From Brevibacterium album DSM 18261 (lineage in GTDB: Bacteria > Actinomycetota > Actinomycetes > Actinomycetales > Brevibacteriaceae), in assembly GCF_000426445.1 (NCBI RefSeq), contig NZ_KE384526.1, forward strand, positions 791,213 to 855,212: 64,000 nt of DNA, written 5' to 3'. The notes beneath the pieces were generated by a model. The model was not told the DNA's origin, searched no databases, and saw only the letters and a program-made list of their open reading frames with translations. A program made the translations under genes and the position numbers. Of the stretch, positions 47,264 to 56,600 are shown in pieces. Every line of letters begins with the position of its first letter. Positions within the stretch are counted from its first letter, which is position 1.

Positions 47264-47797
47264 GTGAGCATCGCAGACAAGAGGATCGCATTCCTGCTGA
47301 CCCGTGGTGTCGAGCAGATCGAGCTGACGAGCCCCCGGCAGGCCCTCGAGGACGCGGGAGCCGCAACCACACTGATCTCACCGTCGGAGGGCAGCCTCCA
47401 GGCGATGGAGGGCGACTGGGAGCACGCCGAGACCTTCGCCGTCGATGCGCCGGTCGAGGGAGCCTCCGCGACTGAGTACGACGCCCTCGTGCTGCCCGGC
47501 GGCACCCTCAATTCCGATGCGCTCCGGACCGACGCCGAGGCCGTCCGCCTCGTCCGCGAGTTCTTCGACCAGGGCAAGATCGTCGCAGCGATCTGTCACG
47601 CGCCGTGGATCCTCGCCGAGGCGGACGTCGCCTCCGGGCGGCGCCTCACCTCCGTGGGCAGCATCAGGGTCGACATGGTCAATGCCGGCGCGCAGTGGGA
47701 GGACAGCGAGGTCGTCGTCGACGGAAACCTCATCACCTCACGCAATCCGGGAGACCTGGAGGCCTTCAACCGGGAGATCATCCAGGCGCTGGGCTGA
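47264..47797 (+). CDS. DJ-1/PfpI-family protein
   Basis: Protein of 177 aa from GTG 47264 (GGAAGGGAG upstream). Type-1 glutamine-amidotransferase-like fold: RIAFLLTRGVEQIELTSPRQ (conserved Glu), DALVLPGGTLNSDALR, and the nucleophile elbow AICHAPWILAEADV with Cys-His. It is typical of the PfpI/YhbO group described as glyoxalase III/protein deglycase or stress proteases. Exact chemistry is debated in the family. Convergent with the DUF1707 pair. Confidence 0.92.
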   Translation: MSIADKRIAFLLTRGVEQIELTSPRQALEDAGAATTLISPSEGSLQAMEGDWEHAETFAVDAPVEGASATEYDALVLPGGTLNSDALRTDAEAVRLVREFFDQGKIVAAICHAPWILAEADVASGRRLTSVGSIRVDMVNAGAQWEDSEVVVDGNLITSRNPGDLEAFNREIIQALG

Positions 47798-47809
47798 ATC
47801 CGCGAGGGC

Positions 47810-48682
47810 TCACTCCACGCGCGCCAGATCATGCATGCGCATCGTGACGGCGAAGGGCTCGTCCGACTCCTCGAAGGCCACGTCCACGAGGTTGCCGGAC
47901 TCCCCCGAATCGGCCGGCCCGCCCGTCCCCCGGTAGACCATGACGGAGCGGACCTCCTCGCCAGCGCTCGGATCGTACTCGCGCGCCCGGCTCACAGCCT
48001 CGTCGAGGTCGAAGTCGAGCGCATCGAGGTCCAGGAAGACGCCGCGCCACTCGGAACCTCCGTCGACGGTGGGCATCCGATCCGGCTGAATGCTCATGGA
48101 GCGGTACTCGCCGCCGGCGTCGCGCCCATCCACATACGTGAACCCCTCGGTGAGGGTCACCCTGTCGATGTCGGCGATGCCCGAGTCCCGTGCTGCTCCG
48201 ATGGCGGCAGGCACACTGCGCGGGTCCATGTCCGGTACCGTGTCCAGCTGGAGGTCGAGCCGCTCGGAGGCGATGCCACCGCCTTCGTCGCCGGCCTCGC
48301 CCCCGGCGCCTTCTTCGCTGCCCGCGCCCGCACCCTGCCCCGCCGATGCCTCGCCTGAATCCCGGCCGGCCACCATCTCGGTGATGCCGAACGAGGCCGC
48401 ACCGGCGAACAGCATGACCGCCACCGCCGCGAGAGCGCGCAGGCCCCGGCGCCGAGGCCGCGCCTTCCCGGCCGCCCCCTCGGAGGAGGGCAGATCGGCG
48501 ACGAGTGCGTCGAGCTCCGCTATGCTCACAGCCCGCTCGGCCGCGGCGAGCCGCTCCTCGTAGAGCTCCTCGGTGAGCCGGCCCTCGCTCACCGCCGCCG
48601 CCAGAGCGTCCGCACAGCGGGCCCGGTCGTCGTAGGAGGGGCGGAGGCCCGCGAACCGATCGCCGTGTGCACCGGCCGTCAT
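47810..48682 (-). CDS. DUF1707 membrane protein (paralogue A)
   Basis: Protein of 290 aa; ATG 48680-48682 overlaps the stop of paralogue B (ATGA). Cytoplasmic DUF1707 at 15-65 (RPSYDDRARCADALAAAVSEGRLTEELYEERLAAAERAVSI), a basic linker (KARPRRRGLRAL), one transmembrane helix (AAVAVMLFAGAASFGITEMV), then a Gly/Glu-rich spacer and an extracellular domain of about 150 residues with no family I recognise (RLDLQLDTVPDMDPRSVPAAIGAA...). The architecture, a small inside domain with a large outside domain, suggests an envelope sensor or anti-sigma-like function, unproven. Confidence 0.75.
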   Translation of the reverse strand: MTAGAHGDRFAGLRPSYDDRARCADALAAAVSEGRLTEELYEERLAAAERAVSIAELDALVADLPSSEGAAGKARPRRRGLRALAAVAVMLFAGAASFGITEMVAGRDSGEASAGQGAGAGSEEGAGGEAGDEGGGIASERLDLQLDTVPDMDPRSVPAAIGAARDSGIADIDRVTLTEGFTYVDGRDAGGEYRSMSIQPDRMPTVDGGSEWRGVFLDLDALDFDLDEAVSRAREYDPSAGEEVRSVMVYRGTGGPADSGESGNLVDVAFEESDEPFAVTMRMHDLARVE

Positions 48683-49584
48683 CGGCCCACCTCCACCAGC
48701 GCGCTGCCGTCGGCGGACCAGACGACGTCCCCGCCGCCCTCACCGTAGTCATCGGCCGACATCCGCACCTCGACGAGCGGGAGTGCAGGATCCACCCCCG
48801 CGTATGCCGACTCCGCCGGGTGCATCCGGACATGGACCCCCTCCGGGCGAGCCCCGGAGACGCCCGCCGTCCTCTCGTACACCTCGGGGGCGGCCTCGAT
48901 CATCGCCGCGATGAGCTCAGGGTCGAGCATGCGCGTCTCGAAGACGAGCGAGCCGCGTGTGCCGGGCTCGAATGTGCCGCCCGGGCTCCGCTCCGGCGCT
49001 CCGCCCTCCCTGAGGTACAGCGCATCGTACCGGCTGCCGGCGGCGGGCACCTCCGCATACAGGTAGCCCGGACTGAGGCTGAGGAGCGACGCCTCGGCGC
49101 TCTGCTCCTCGAGCGCCTCGAAGGCCCAGAGCACCGAGGAGCGGTCGATCGCGGACTCCGCCTCGGCATCGGCAGCAATCGCCTCGGAGGCGGGCTGGCC
49201 GTCGCCAGTCCCCTCCTGCGAGGACGCGCCGCCCGCCGCCAGCGCACCGCCGAGCGCACCCACCGCGGCTGCGACGGCGAACAAGCCCGCCCACCGGCGC
49301 CTGCGCCGCGCCCGCGGCTCCTCCATCCGCATGCGCGGATCCTGGGCGCGCGAGGCGCGAAGGCCGGCTGCGCGGGCACCCTCGGGCCTCGGCAGCTCCC
49401 CGCGCGGCAGGTCGGCCACCTGCCGCTCGAGCCCCTCGACGGTCTCGCACCGGTCCATACGGCCCAGCCGCGCCTCGAACTCCGCGTCGTCCAGGCGCCC
49501 CTCGGCATAACCGCGCGCGAGCACGTCCCGATACGCATCGCGCTGCGCGAAGGAGGGTCTGTCCGTGAGCCGAGGCTGGTGCAT
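48679..49584 (-). CDS. DUF1707 membrane protein (paralogue B)
   Basis: Protein of 301 aa from ATG 49582-49584. It has the same layout as paralogue A: DUF1707 (about 10-60: RPSFAQRDAYRDVLARGYAEGRLDDAEFEARLGRMDRCETVEGLERQVADLP), a basic stretch (RARRRRRWAG), one helix (LFAVAAAVGALGGALAA), a Gly/Ser spacer, and an extracellular region ending VRMSADDYGEGGGDVVWSADGSALVEVGR. The pair presumably arose by duplication but has diverged greatly outside DUF1707. It is transcribed away from the PadR-HAAS operon. Confidence 0.75.
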   Translation of the reverse strand: MHQPRLTDRPSFAQRDAYRDVLARGYAEGRLDDAEFEARLGRMDRCETVEGLERQVADLPRGELPRPEGARAAGLRASRAQDPRMRMEEPRARRRRRWAGLFAVAAAVGALGGALAAGGASSQEGTGDGQPASEAIAADAEAESAIDRSSVLWAFEALEEQSAEASLLSLSPGYLYAEVPAAGSRYDALYLREGGAPERSPGGTFEPGTRGSLVFETRMLDPELIAAMIEAAPEVYERTAGVSGARPEGVHVRMHPAESAYAGVDPALPLVEVRMSADDYGEGGGDVVWSADGSALVEVGR

Positions 49585-49638
49585 ACCAGTATTCTGCACC
49601 TCTCGCCCGCTCCCCCGCGCCGCACGATATATCGCCCA

Positions 49639-49667
49639 TTGCAATAGTGTGCCCCACACAGTATGGT
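49639..49667 (+). promoter_or_regulatory. Promoter of leaderless padR operon
   Basis: TTGCAA (49639-49644), a 17-nt spacer, TATGGT (49662-49667), then 7 nt to the ATG. The spacer carries GTGTG-CCC-CACAC, and a further GGTGTG overlaps the -10, so autoregulation by PadR is plausible. Confidence 0.55.
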
Positions 49668-49674
49668 GTGAGGC

Positions 49675-50022
49675 ATGAGCAGTCAGGAGAACGAGGCGCT
49701 CGCCATCCACCAGCAGGAGCTCCGCCGAGGCACCGTCGTCCTCGCGAGCCTCCTCACCTGCCGCACGCCCCAGTACGGCTATTCCCTCCTGAGCGGCCTC
49801 GAGGAGGCGGGCATCCGCGTGGAGGCCAACACGCTCTACCCGCTCCTCCGCAGGCTCGAGAAGCAGGGCCTGCTCCGCGCGGAGTGGAACACCGCCGAGG
49901 CGCGCCCGCGCAAGTACTACACGCTCACAGAGGCCGGGGCCCGGGTCGCGGACGCCCTGTACGCCGACTGGCTGGACCTCACCTCCAGCCTCACCGCCCT
50001 CCGGAAGGAGACCACGCCATGA
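49675..50022 (+). CDS. PadR-family transcription regulator
   Basis: Protein of 115 aa. Winged-helix PadR fold: ELRRGTVVLASLLTCRTPQYGYSLLSGLEEAGIRVEANTLYPLLRRLEKQGLLRAEWNTAEARPRKYYTLTEAG. It is the small subfamily-2 type with one C-terminal dimerisation helix. Its stop overlaps the start of the HAAS-domain membrane protein (ATGA), the standard PadR-HAAS pair. The regulator probably represses its own operon in response to envelope stress or drugs. Leaderless start at 49675. Confidence 0.92.
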   Translation: MSSQENEALAIHQQELRRGTVVLASLLTCRTPQYGYSLLSGLEEAGIRVEANTLYPLLRRLEKQGLLRAEWNTAEARPRKYYTLTEAGARVADALYADWLDLTSSLTALRKETTP

Positions 50023-51005
50023 CCGCCCTCACAGAGCGCTATGTGGACGTCGTCCTCGCACACGTCCCCGAGGACCAGCGAGAGGAGATCGGGGCCGAGA
50101 TCCACGCGATGATCGCCGATATGGTCGAGGCCCGGCAGTCGGGCGCCGCGGACCCAGCGGATGCCGCCATCACCTCGGGCGCGGCGGAGCGGGAGGTGCT
50201 CGAACAGCTCGGCGATCCCGCGGCGCTGGCCCGCGAGTACGCGCGCACGCCCCAGCACCTGATCGGCCCGGACTGGTACCCCGTGTACATGTGGGCGCTG
50301 CGCTGGATCCTGCCGCTCGTGGGCGTGGCCGCACTGCTCGTCAACGGCATCGTGTACTCCGCGACGGAGGCACGACCGCAGCTCGGCGGACTCATCGGCA
50401 CCGCGCTCGGCCAGACCGTCGGCGCGCTGCTCATCGCCTTCGCGACCCTCACGATCCTGCTGGCCGTCGTCGAGCGGACGAGCGGTGCGGAGGACCGGTC
50501 CGCCCGCGGACGGCTCCCCGGAATGCGGCCGTGGACGGTCGAGCAGCTGGGCGACAGGGCGGCCTCGGGCAGCTCCGTGCGGGCCGACGCGCTCGTGAGC
50601 CTCGTCCTCATCGCCCTGCTGGCCGCCGTGCCGGTCATCCCCACGAGCTTCCTGTACGTGGGCCACCTCAACGGCGGCGAGCCCTTCGTCAATCCCGGCC
50701 TCGCCGCCGGATGGTTCCTCGGGTACTGGGGTCTGCTGGCGCTCCTGGCCGCGACCGAGGTGTGGAAGGCGGTGCGTGCGCGCCTCACTCCCGGTCCCGC
50801 GTTCGCGGGCATCACCGTCGACGTGCTGATCGCCGCCTTCCTCACCGTCGCACTGCTCACCCAGCGGGTGCTCCATCCGGCACTGGGGGACGAGGGGCTG
50901 CTCGACGGCGCCCTCGGCACGGTGCTGGCGGTGGCGGCCGTGTGGGCGATCTTCGCCTGCGATCTGGTGAGCACGCTGCGGGCGCTCCGGGAGTCCCGGC
51001 GCTGA
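50019..51005 (+). CDS. HAAS-domain (DUF1700-like) multi-spanning membrane protein
   Basis: Protein of 328 aa; ATG at 50019 with GGAAGGAG upstream inside padR. The N-terminal HAAS-like helical domain (about 1-75: YVDVVLAHVPEDQREEIGAEIHAMIADMVEA...EREVLEQLGDPAALAREYA) is followed by about six transmembrane helices. Such proteins are almost always encoded with PadR regulators and are thought to be membrane effectors or sensors; the mechanism is unknown. It ends at a family B palindrome. Confidence 0.87.
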   Translation: MTALTERYVDVVLAHVPEDQREEIGAEIHAMIADMVEARQSGAADPADAAITSGAAEREVLEQLGDPAALAREYARTPQHLIGPDWYPVYMWALRWILPLVGVAALLVNGIVYSATEARPQLGGLIGTALGQTVGALLIAFATLTILLAVVERTSGAEDRSARGRLPGMRPWTVEQLGDRAASGSSVRADALVSLVLIALLAAVPVIPTSFLYVGHLNGGEPFVNPGLAAGWFLGYWGLLALLAATEVWKAVRARLTPGPAFAGITVDVLIAAFLTVALLTQRVLHPALGDEGLLDGALGTVLAVAAVWAIFACDLVSTLRALRESRR

Positions 51006-51015
51006 GCAGCTGCGG

Positions 51016-51071
51016 CCCGCACATTCCCTCGGACACCACACCGCGGCTGGGTGCCTGAGGGAATATGCGGG
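51016..51071. terminator. 56-nt palindrome, family B copy 1 (bidirectional terminator)
   Basis: Arms CCCGCACATTCCCTC and GAGGGAATATGCGGG (one mismatch) around a CACC...GGTG inner pairing and central CCGCGG. It lies between the convergent HAAS and MHS-transporter genes. Same length as, and about 75 % identical to, 57761-57816. Confidence 0.75.
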
Positions 51072-51086
51072 TGCTGAGCGCTGCGG

Positions 51087-52508
51087 TCAGGCGCGCAGCG
51101 GCGCCGTCTCCCTGACCATGAGCACGACGATGCCGGTGATCACGGCCGCCGCCGCGAGGTACAGGCCGGGCGCCGCTGCGAAGCCCGTCTCCGCCACGAG
51201 CAGGGTGACGACGAAGGGCGCCGTCCCGCCGAACAGCGAGACGGACACGTTGTAGCCCAGGGAGAAGCCGCCGTAGCGCACATCGGTCGAGAACAGTTCG
51301 TTGGCGGCGGCGAGGACGGGCCCGAGGAAGAGGCTCAGCAGCACCCCGAGGAGCACATGGCAGACGACTGCGAGCACGGCCCCGCCCGCGCCCATCCCGA
51401 GGAACAGCGGCACGCCGAGCGCAGCGGAGCTCACGCACGAGGCCAGCAGGACCGGCCTGCGCCCCACCCGGTCCGAGAGGCGACCGGTCACGGGAATGAG
51501 CGCGCAGAGCACCACCATCATGAGGACCGCTGACACGGAGCCGAGCAGGGAGCTGAAGCCCAGCGTGACCGAGAGGTGGGTGGGCACATACGTGAGGATC
51601 ACGTAGATCGCGACGTTCTGGAACAGGGCGAACCCCGCCACCACGAGCACCGCACGCCAGTGGCGCACGAGCGTCTCCTTCAGCGGATTCCGCCGCACCC
51701 GGCCCGAGGCGCGCAGGGCGGCGAACTCCGGGGTCTCCTCCAGCCTCGCGCGGATGTAGAGGCCCACGACGCCCAGCGGCCCCGCGACGAGGAAGGGGAT
51801 CCGCCAGCCCCAGTCGTGCATCTGCGCCTCCGTGAGCACCGTGTTCATCACGAGCACCGTCGCGGCCCCCAGCAGGAACCCGAGGATGCATCCCATCTCC
51901 ACGAAGCTCACGAGGTACCCGCGCCGCTGCCTGGGCGCGTACTCCGCGACGAACGCCGAGGCACCGCCCATCTCCCCTCCGGCCGAGAACCCCTGCACCA
52001 GGCGGAGGAGCACGAGGAGCACGGGCGCGAACAGGCCGATGCTGTCGTATCCGGGTAGCAGCCCGATGAGGAAGGTCGCCCCGGAGGCCGTGAGGATGAC
52101 GGCGGCGAGCACCTTCTGCCTCCCGATCCGGTCGCCCATCGCCCCGAAGAAGATGCCGCCCAGCGGGCGGACGAGGAACGCCGAGGCGAAGACGGCGAAC
52201 GAGCTCAGCAGCGCCGCCGTGGGGTCCGCGGAGTCGAAGAACACCTCGCCGATGACGACGGCCAGGTACCCGTAGAGCGCGACGTCGAACCACTCGACGA
52301 CGCTGCCGATCGAGGCCCCGACGGTCGCCCGCCGCACCAGCGCCGGCGAGGGTGCGGGAACCTCGCCGGAGGCACCGGCCCGGGCGCTCCCGCCGGTGCG
52401 TCCGGGGTCCGCATGCGGGCCGGAGGCGGGTTCGGAGGCGGAATCCGAGGTGAGGGCGGGACGAGGGGCGGAAAGCGGGCGGCGAGAGGCAGATGGGTCG
52501 GTCGACAT
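51087..52508 (-). CDS. MHS-family MFS metabolite:H+ symporter
   Basis: Protein of 473 aa from ATG 52506-52508 (AGGAG 9 nt upstream). Twelve-helix major-facilitator protein of the metabolite:H+ symporter group, related to KgtP, ProP and ShiA. Signature: ATVGASIGSVVEWFDVALYG near residue 65, FLVRPLGGIFFGAMGDRIGRQKVL, and GEMGGASAFVAEYAPRQRRG. The first 60 residues are a disordered Ser/Pro/Gly tail. Substrates in the family are dicarboxylates, betaines and aromatic acids. Here the shared operator with the hydantoinase gene implies uptake of that enzyme's substrate. Confidence 0.9.
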   Translation of the reverse strand: MSTDPSASRRPLSAPRPALTSDSASEPASGPHADPGRTGGSARAGASGEVPAPSPALVRRATVGASIGSVVEWFDVALYGYLAVVIGEVFFDSADPTAALLSSFAVFASAFLVRPLGGIFFGAMGDRIGRQKVLAAVILTASGATFLIGLLPGYDSIGLFAPVLLVLLRLVQGFSAGGEMGGASAFVAEYAPRQRRGYLVSFVEMGCILGFLLGAATVLVMNTVLTEAQMHDWGWRIPFLVAGPLGVVGLYIRARLEETPEFAALRASGRVRRNPLKETLVRHWRAVLVVAGFALFQNVAIYVILTYVPTHLSVTLGFSSLLGSVSAVLMMVVLCALIPVTGRLSDRVGRRPVLLASCVSSAALGVPLFLGMGAGGAVLAVVCHVLLGVLLSLFLGPVLAAANELFSTDVRYGGFSLGYNVSVSLFGGTAPFVVTLLVAETGFAAAPGLYLAAAAVITGIVVLMVRETAPLRA

Positions 52509-52579
52509 GGGTGCACTCCTCACGGAGATTGCGGCGTCCTCCTCCCCGAGAGCGCCGACACGGCTCTGTGCTCCCGCGC

Positions 52580-52608
52580 ACGCTACGCAGATCGTCGGAC
52601 GAAATCAA
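52580..52608 (-). promoter_or_regulatory. Operator-containing promoter of the MHS transporter
   Basis: Minus-strand TTGATT (52603-52608), a 17-nt spacer and TAGCGT (52580-52585). The spacer carries the dyad ATCGTCGGACGAA (52591-52603 on plus), which fits T-n-GT-nnn-AC-n-A of FadR/FCD-type GntR operators. The preceding GCAG is shared with the hyuAB site. Confidence 0.65.
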
Positions 52609-52738
52609 TCGGGATTGCGAAGGACCGGTCTCCTCATTCGCGGGGCAGCCCGCCCCGAACCCCGGAGCCGCGCGGACGGGGTGCCCGTGCACGCGCGAGG
52701 GGATCGTGCGCAGGCACGCGGCGGCCGCGTCCCCCGTT

Positions 52739-53422
52739 CTACTCCGGCACGCGCTCCAGCAGAGCGGCCCGCGAGTGCGCGAGATACGTGCGCAGGTACT
52801 CGGTCGCCGCGCCCACCGCGCCGTCGGCGAGGAGGTCGACGAGGACCTGGTGCCGCGCGAGGAAGGGCAGGTGGAAGTCCAGGGGGTCGTCCATGTGCGC
52901 GTACGCCAGGCGGAACTCCGCGAGCACCTGGGCGATGAGCGCGTCCAGCCGCGCCGAGCCCGCCAGCGCCACGAGCGCGAGGTGGAACTCGATGCTCGCC
53001 GCCGCGACGCCCTGCCAGTCCCGGCGGGAGGCGGCCTCCTCGCCGGAGCCGAGCGCGGCACGCAGGCCGGCGAGCGCATCGCCGGCGCGCTCCGCCTCTC
53101 CCGCAGGCACCGCGGACACTGCAGAAGCCACGGAGAGCGCGCCGCACTCCACGACCTCGCGCACCAGGAACAGGTCGCGCACGTCCTCCCGGCGCAGCAC
53201 CCGCACGAAGAAGCCGCGGCTGAGCTCGTGCACCACGAGCCGCTCGCGCACCAGCAGCTGCAGGCCCTCGCGCAGCGTGCTCCGCGAGACCCCCAGGTCC
53301 GCACGCACCTCCTCCTCGGGCAGCTTGGCCCCCGGCTGCACCGTACCGCTGACGATCCGCGCGCGGATCTCGTCAGCCACGCGGCCTGCAGCGCTCCGCC
53401 CCGGCATCCCCTCGTCACTCAC
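52739..53422 (-). CDS. GntR-family regulator, FCD subfamily
   Basis: Protein of 227 aa, GTG 53420-53422. N-terminal winged helix (AGRVADEIRARIVSGTVQPGAKLPEEEVRADLGVSRSTLREGLQLLVRERLVVHELSRGFFVRVL). The C-terminal FCD all-helical ligand domain has metal-site residues in EFHLALVALAGSARLDALIAQ and DFHLPFLARHQVLVDLL. It lies between the transporter and the hydantoinase and most likely represses both until their substrate appears. Leaderless: TAGGTT (53429-53434) lies 6 nt before the GTG. A dyad CGACGAGTCGTCG (53437-53449) occupies its own promoter spacer, suggesting autoregulation. Confidence 0.92.
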   Translation of the reverse strand: MSDEGMPGRSAAGRVADEIRARIVSGTVQPGAKLPEEEVRADLGVSRSTLREGLQLLVRERLVVHELSRGFFVRVLRREDVRDLFLVREVVECGALSVASAVSAVPAGEAERAGDALAGLRAALGSGEEAASRRDWQGVAAASIEFHLALVALAGSARLDALIAQVLAEFRLAYAHMDDPLDFHLPFLARHQVLVDLLADGAVGAATEYLRTYLAHSRAALLERVPE

Positions 53423-53428
53423 AGCCCC

Positions 53429-53457
53429 AACCTAGACGACGAGTCGTCGGGCGGGCA
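53429..53457 (-). promoter_or_regulatory. GntR gene promoter with dyad in spacer
   Basis: -10 TAGGTT (53429-53434); the -35 position (TGCCCG) is weak. The spacer contains the perfect 13-nt dyad CGACGA-G-TCGTCG. The half-sites are the same as in the two target promoters but in reversed order. Confidence 0.5.
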
Positions 53458-53619
53458 GCGGGGCGACCCACTTCGCGGCTCAGGCGCTGGCCGTCACGAC
53501 TGCCAAGACACCCGCCTCAGGCACCGGCCGCGAGGCTGACGGCGACCCTCCGGGAGGCCCCGCCGCGGGCCCCGGCCGCGACGCAGCAGGGAGGCACCGG
53601 CCTCGCACACGGACTGCCC

Positions 53620-53648
53620 TTGCAGATCGTCCGACGATCCAGCAGGAT
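53620..53648 (+). promoter_or_regulatory. Operator-containing promoter of hyuAB
   Basis: TTGCAG (53620-53625), a 17-nt spacer and CAGGAT (53643-53648). The perfect 15-nt palindrome GATCGTCCGACGATC (53625-53639) fills most of the spacer. Its core TCGTC-C-GACGA matches the FCD-GntR consensus and the transporter's site. Confidence 0.65.
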
Positions 53649-53694
53649 GAGTCCCAGGAGACGAGGGAGTCGACACACGGCGTTCGGAGGGACC

Positions 53695-56600
53695 ATGCAG
53701 AACAGCTCCAGCCCGCAGGCCGCGGCGTCCGGACTGCGCGTGGGCATCGACATCGGCGGCACGTTCACGGACCTCTCCGTCCTGGACGCGGACGGGATCG
53801 TCGCCGTCGGCAAGGTGCTCACCACCCACGGCAGCCCCGCGGCCGGCGTGGTCGACGCCCTCGACCGCGTCCTCGGCTCCCACCGCCTCGACCCCGCCCG
53901 CATCGAGTGGCTCGTCCACGGCACCACCCTCGTGACGAACGCCCTCATCGAGCGCCGCGGCGCCCGCACCGCCCTCCTCACCACGGCCGGCTTCCGCGAT
54001 GTCGTGGAGATGGGCCGCGAGCACCGCTACGACCTCTATGACCTCGAGATCGAGATGCCCGTGCCGCTGGTCCCCCGCAGCCTCCGCATCGGCGTGCCGG
54101 AGCGGATCCTCGCCTCGGGAGAGGTCGCCGAACCCCTTGACGAGGAGCACCTTCTGCGCGCGGTCCGCGAGCTGCAGGGGGCGGGCGTCGAGGCCGTCGC
54201 CGTCTGCTTCCTGCACGCGCATGTGAACCCGGCCCACGAGCGGCACGCCCGGCGGCTCATCGAGCAGGCCGCACCCGGCCTGCGCGTGGCTCTGTCCAGC
54301 GACATCAACCCCGAGGTCCGCGAGTACGAGCGCTTCTCCACCACGCTCGCGAACGTCTACGTGCAGGGCGTCGTCGAGGACTACCTCGCGGAGCTGGAGG
54401 CCGGACTCACGCGGCTCGGCGTCCGCGACGCCCCCATGATCATGCTGTCCAACGGGGGCGTCACGGCGATCGAGGTCGCCCAGCGCTTCCCCATCCGCAT
54501 GCTCGAGTCCGGACCGGCCGGCGGTGCGCTGGGGGCCATCGCCTTCGGCCGGAACACCGGCGACGACGATCTCCTCGCCTTCGACATGGGCGGCACCACC
54601 GCCAAGCTCTGCATGATCGAGGACGGCCGCCCGCTGCTCGCGCACACCTTCGAGGTGGGCCGCTCGCACAAACTCAGGCCCGGCTCCGGCCTGCCCGTGC
54701 GCGCACCCGTCATCGACATGATCGAGATCGGCGCCGGCGGCGGCTCGATCGCGCGCGTGAACTCGCTCGGCCTCATCACGGTGGGCCCGGACTCGGCGGG
54801 CTCGGACCCCGGTCCCGTCTGCTACGGCCAGGGCGGGACCGCGGTCACGGTCACGGACGCCGATCTCCTCCTCGGCCTCCTCGACCCCGGCTCGTTCCTG
54901 GGCGGGCGCATGGCACTGGACCGCGAGGCGGCCGCCGAGGCCATTCGCGAACAGATCGCCGAACCCCTCGGTATCTCCGTCGAGGAGGCCGCATGGGGAG
55001 TCCACGCCACCGTCAACGCGAACATGGCCGATGCAGCCCGGGTCCACGCCATCGAGCGCGGCCGCGAGCTCGAGCACCTGCCGCTGTTCGTCTCCGGCGG
55101 CAACGGGCCCCTCCACGGACCGGGCGTGGCGCAGGCGCTCGGCTCTCCGGCGTTCCTGGCTCCGCCCGCGGCCGGCGTGCTCTCGACTCTGGGATTCCTC
55201 TCCGCACCCCCGTCCATCGATGTGGTCCGTTCCCGCTTCTCGCTCGTGGAGCCCGGAATAGAGGAGGCCGCCGAGGCCGCCTTCGCAGAGCTCGAGCGGG
55301 AGGCGGGCGCCCTTCTGCTGGCCTCCGGGGTGCTCGAGGCCGAGGTCACCCACCAGCGCTCGGCGGACATGCGGTTCTCCGGGCAGGGGGCGGAGGTCGA
55401 GGTGCCCCTGGCCGACGGTGCGCGCCCGACCGCGGAGGCGCTCGAAGCGGCCTTCCGCGCGGTGTACGCGCAGAGGTTCGGCGAGGTCGCGCCCACCGGC
55501 GTGGGCATCGAGGTGCTCAACTGGCGCGTGCGCGCTTCCGGCCCGGAGCCGGACCAGCCGCTGCGCTTCGCGGACGCTGCTGGGGAGGGCCTCGCCAGCG
55601 CCGCCGGGGAGGGGACAGAAGCCTCCGCCGCGGAGGCCGGTGCGCCAGGGCTCGGCCCCGCAAGCCTCGGCTCCGCAGGGCTCGGTTCCACGGGAAACAT
55701 AGCCGCCGGGAGCAGGGCCGTCTACCTCGGCCCAGAGACCGGGTTCCGGGACGTGCCCGTATATGCACGCAGGCACCTCGGCAGCGGTTTCGAGGTCAGC
55801 GGACCGGCGCTCATCGAGGAGACCGAGTCGACCCTGTTCGTCCCCGTGGGAGCCTCTGCCCGGATGGGCGGGGACCAGACGGTGCGCGTGACGTTCGGGG
55901 CATCTCCCTCGCAGGTGGGAGCAGCCGCCTCGCGCGCGGAGAGTGCCTCCGTCGATCCCGTCGTCGTGGGGCTCGTGGCCGGTCGCCTGCACTCGATCCT
56001 CGACGAGCAGCAGTCCGCCCTCATCAGCACGGCATTCAGCCCTGTGGTGCGCGAGTCCTATGACCTCGCGTGCGCGGTGTTCGACTCGCGGGGGCGGATG
56101 ATAGGGCAGTCGACCTCCGGGACGCCCGGCCACATCAACGCCATGGCGACGGGGATGGAGCACATCGCCGCGCGCTTCCCGGCGGAGGAGCTGGCCGACG
56201 GCGATGTGCTCATCACCAACGACCCCTGGATGACCGCGGGGCAGATCAACGACCTCACGATCGCGACGCCGTTCTTCCGCGCAGGCCGGCTCGTGGCGTG
56301 GTTCGCGAGCTGCTGCCATTCGCCGGACATCGGCGGGCGCATCCTCTCCGCCGAGGCCCGCGAGGTCTACGAGGAGGGTCTGCGGATCCCGATCATGAAG
56401 CTGCGCACCGCCGCCGGACCGAACGCCGCACTCGAAGAGCTCATCCGCGCCAATGTGCGCACGCCGGACGAGACGATGGGCGACATCTACGCGCAGATCG
56501 CCTCCAACCAGGTGGGCGCGCGCAGCCTGTTCGCGCTCATGGACGAGCACGGGCTGGACGAGATCGACGCAGTGGCCGCGGAGATCATGGACCGCTCGGA

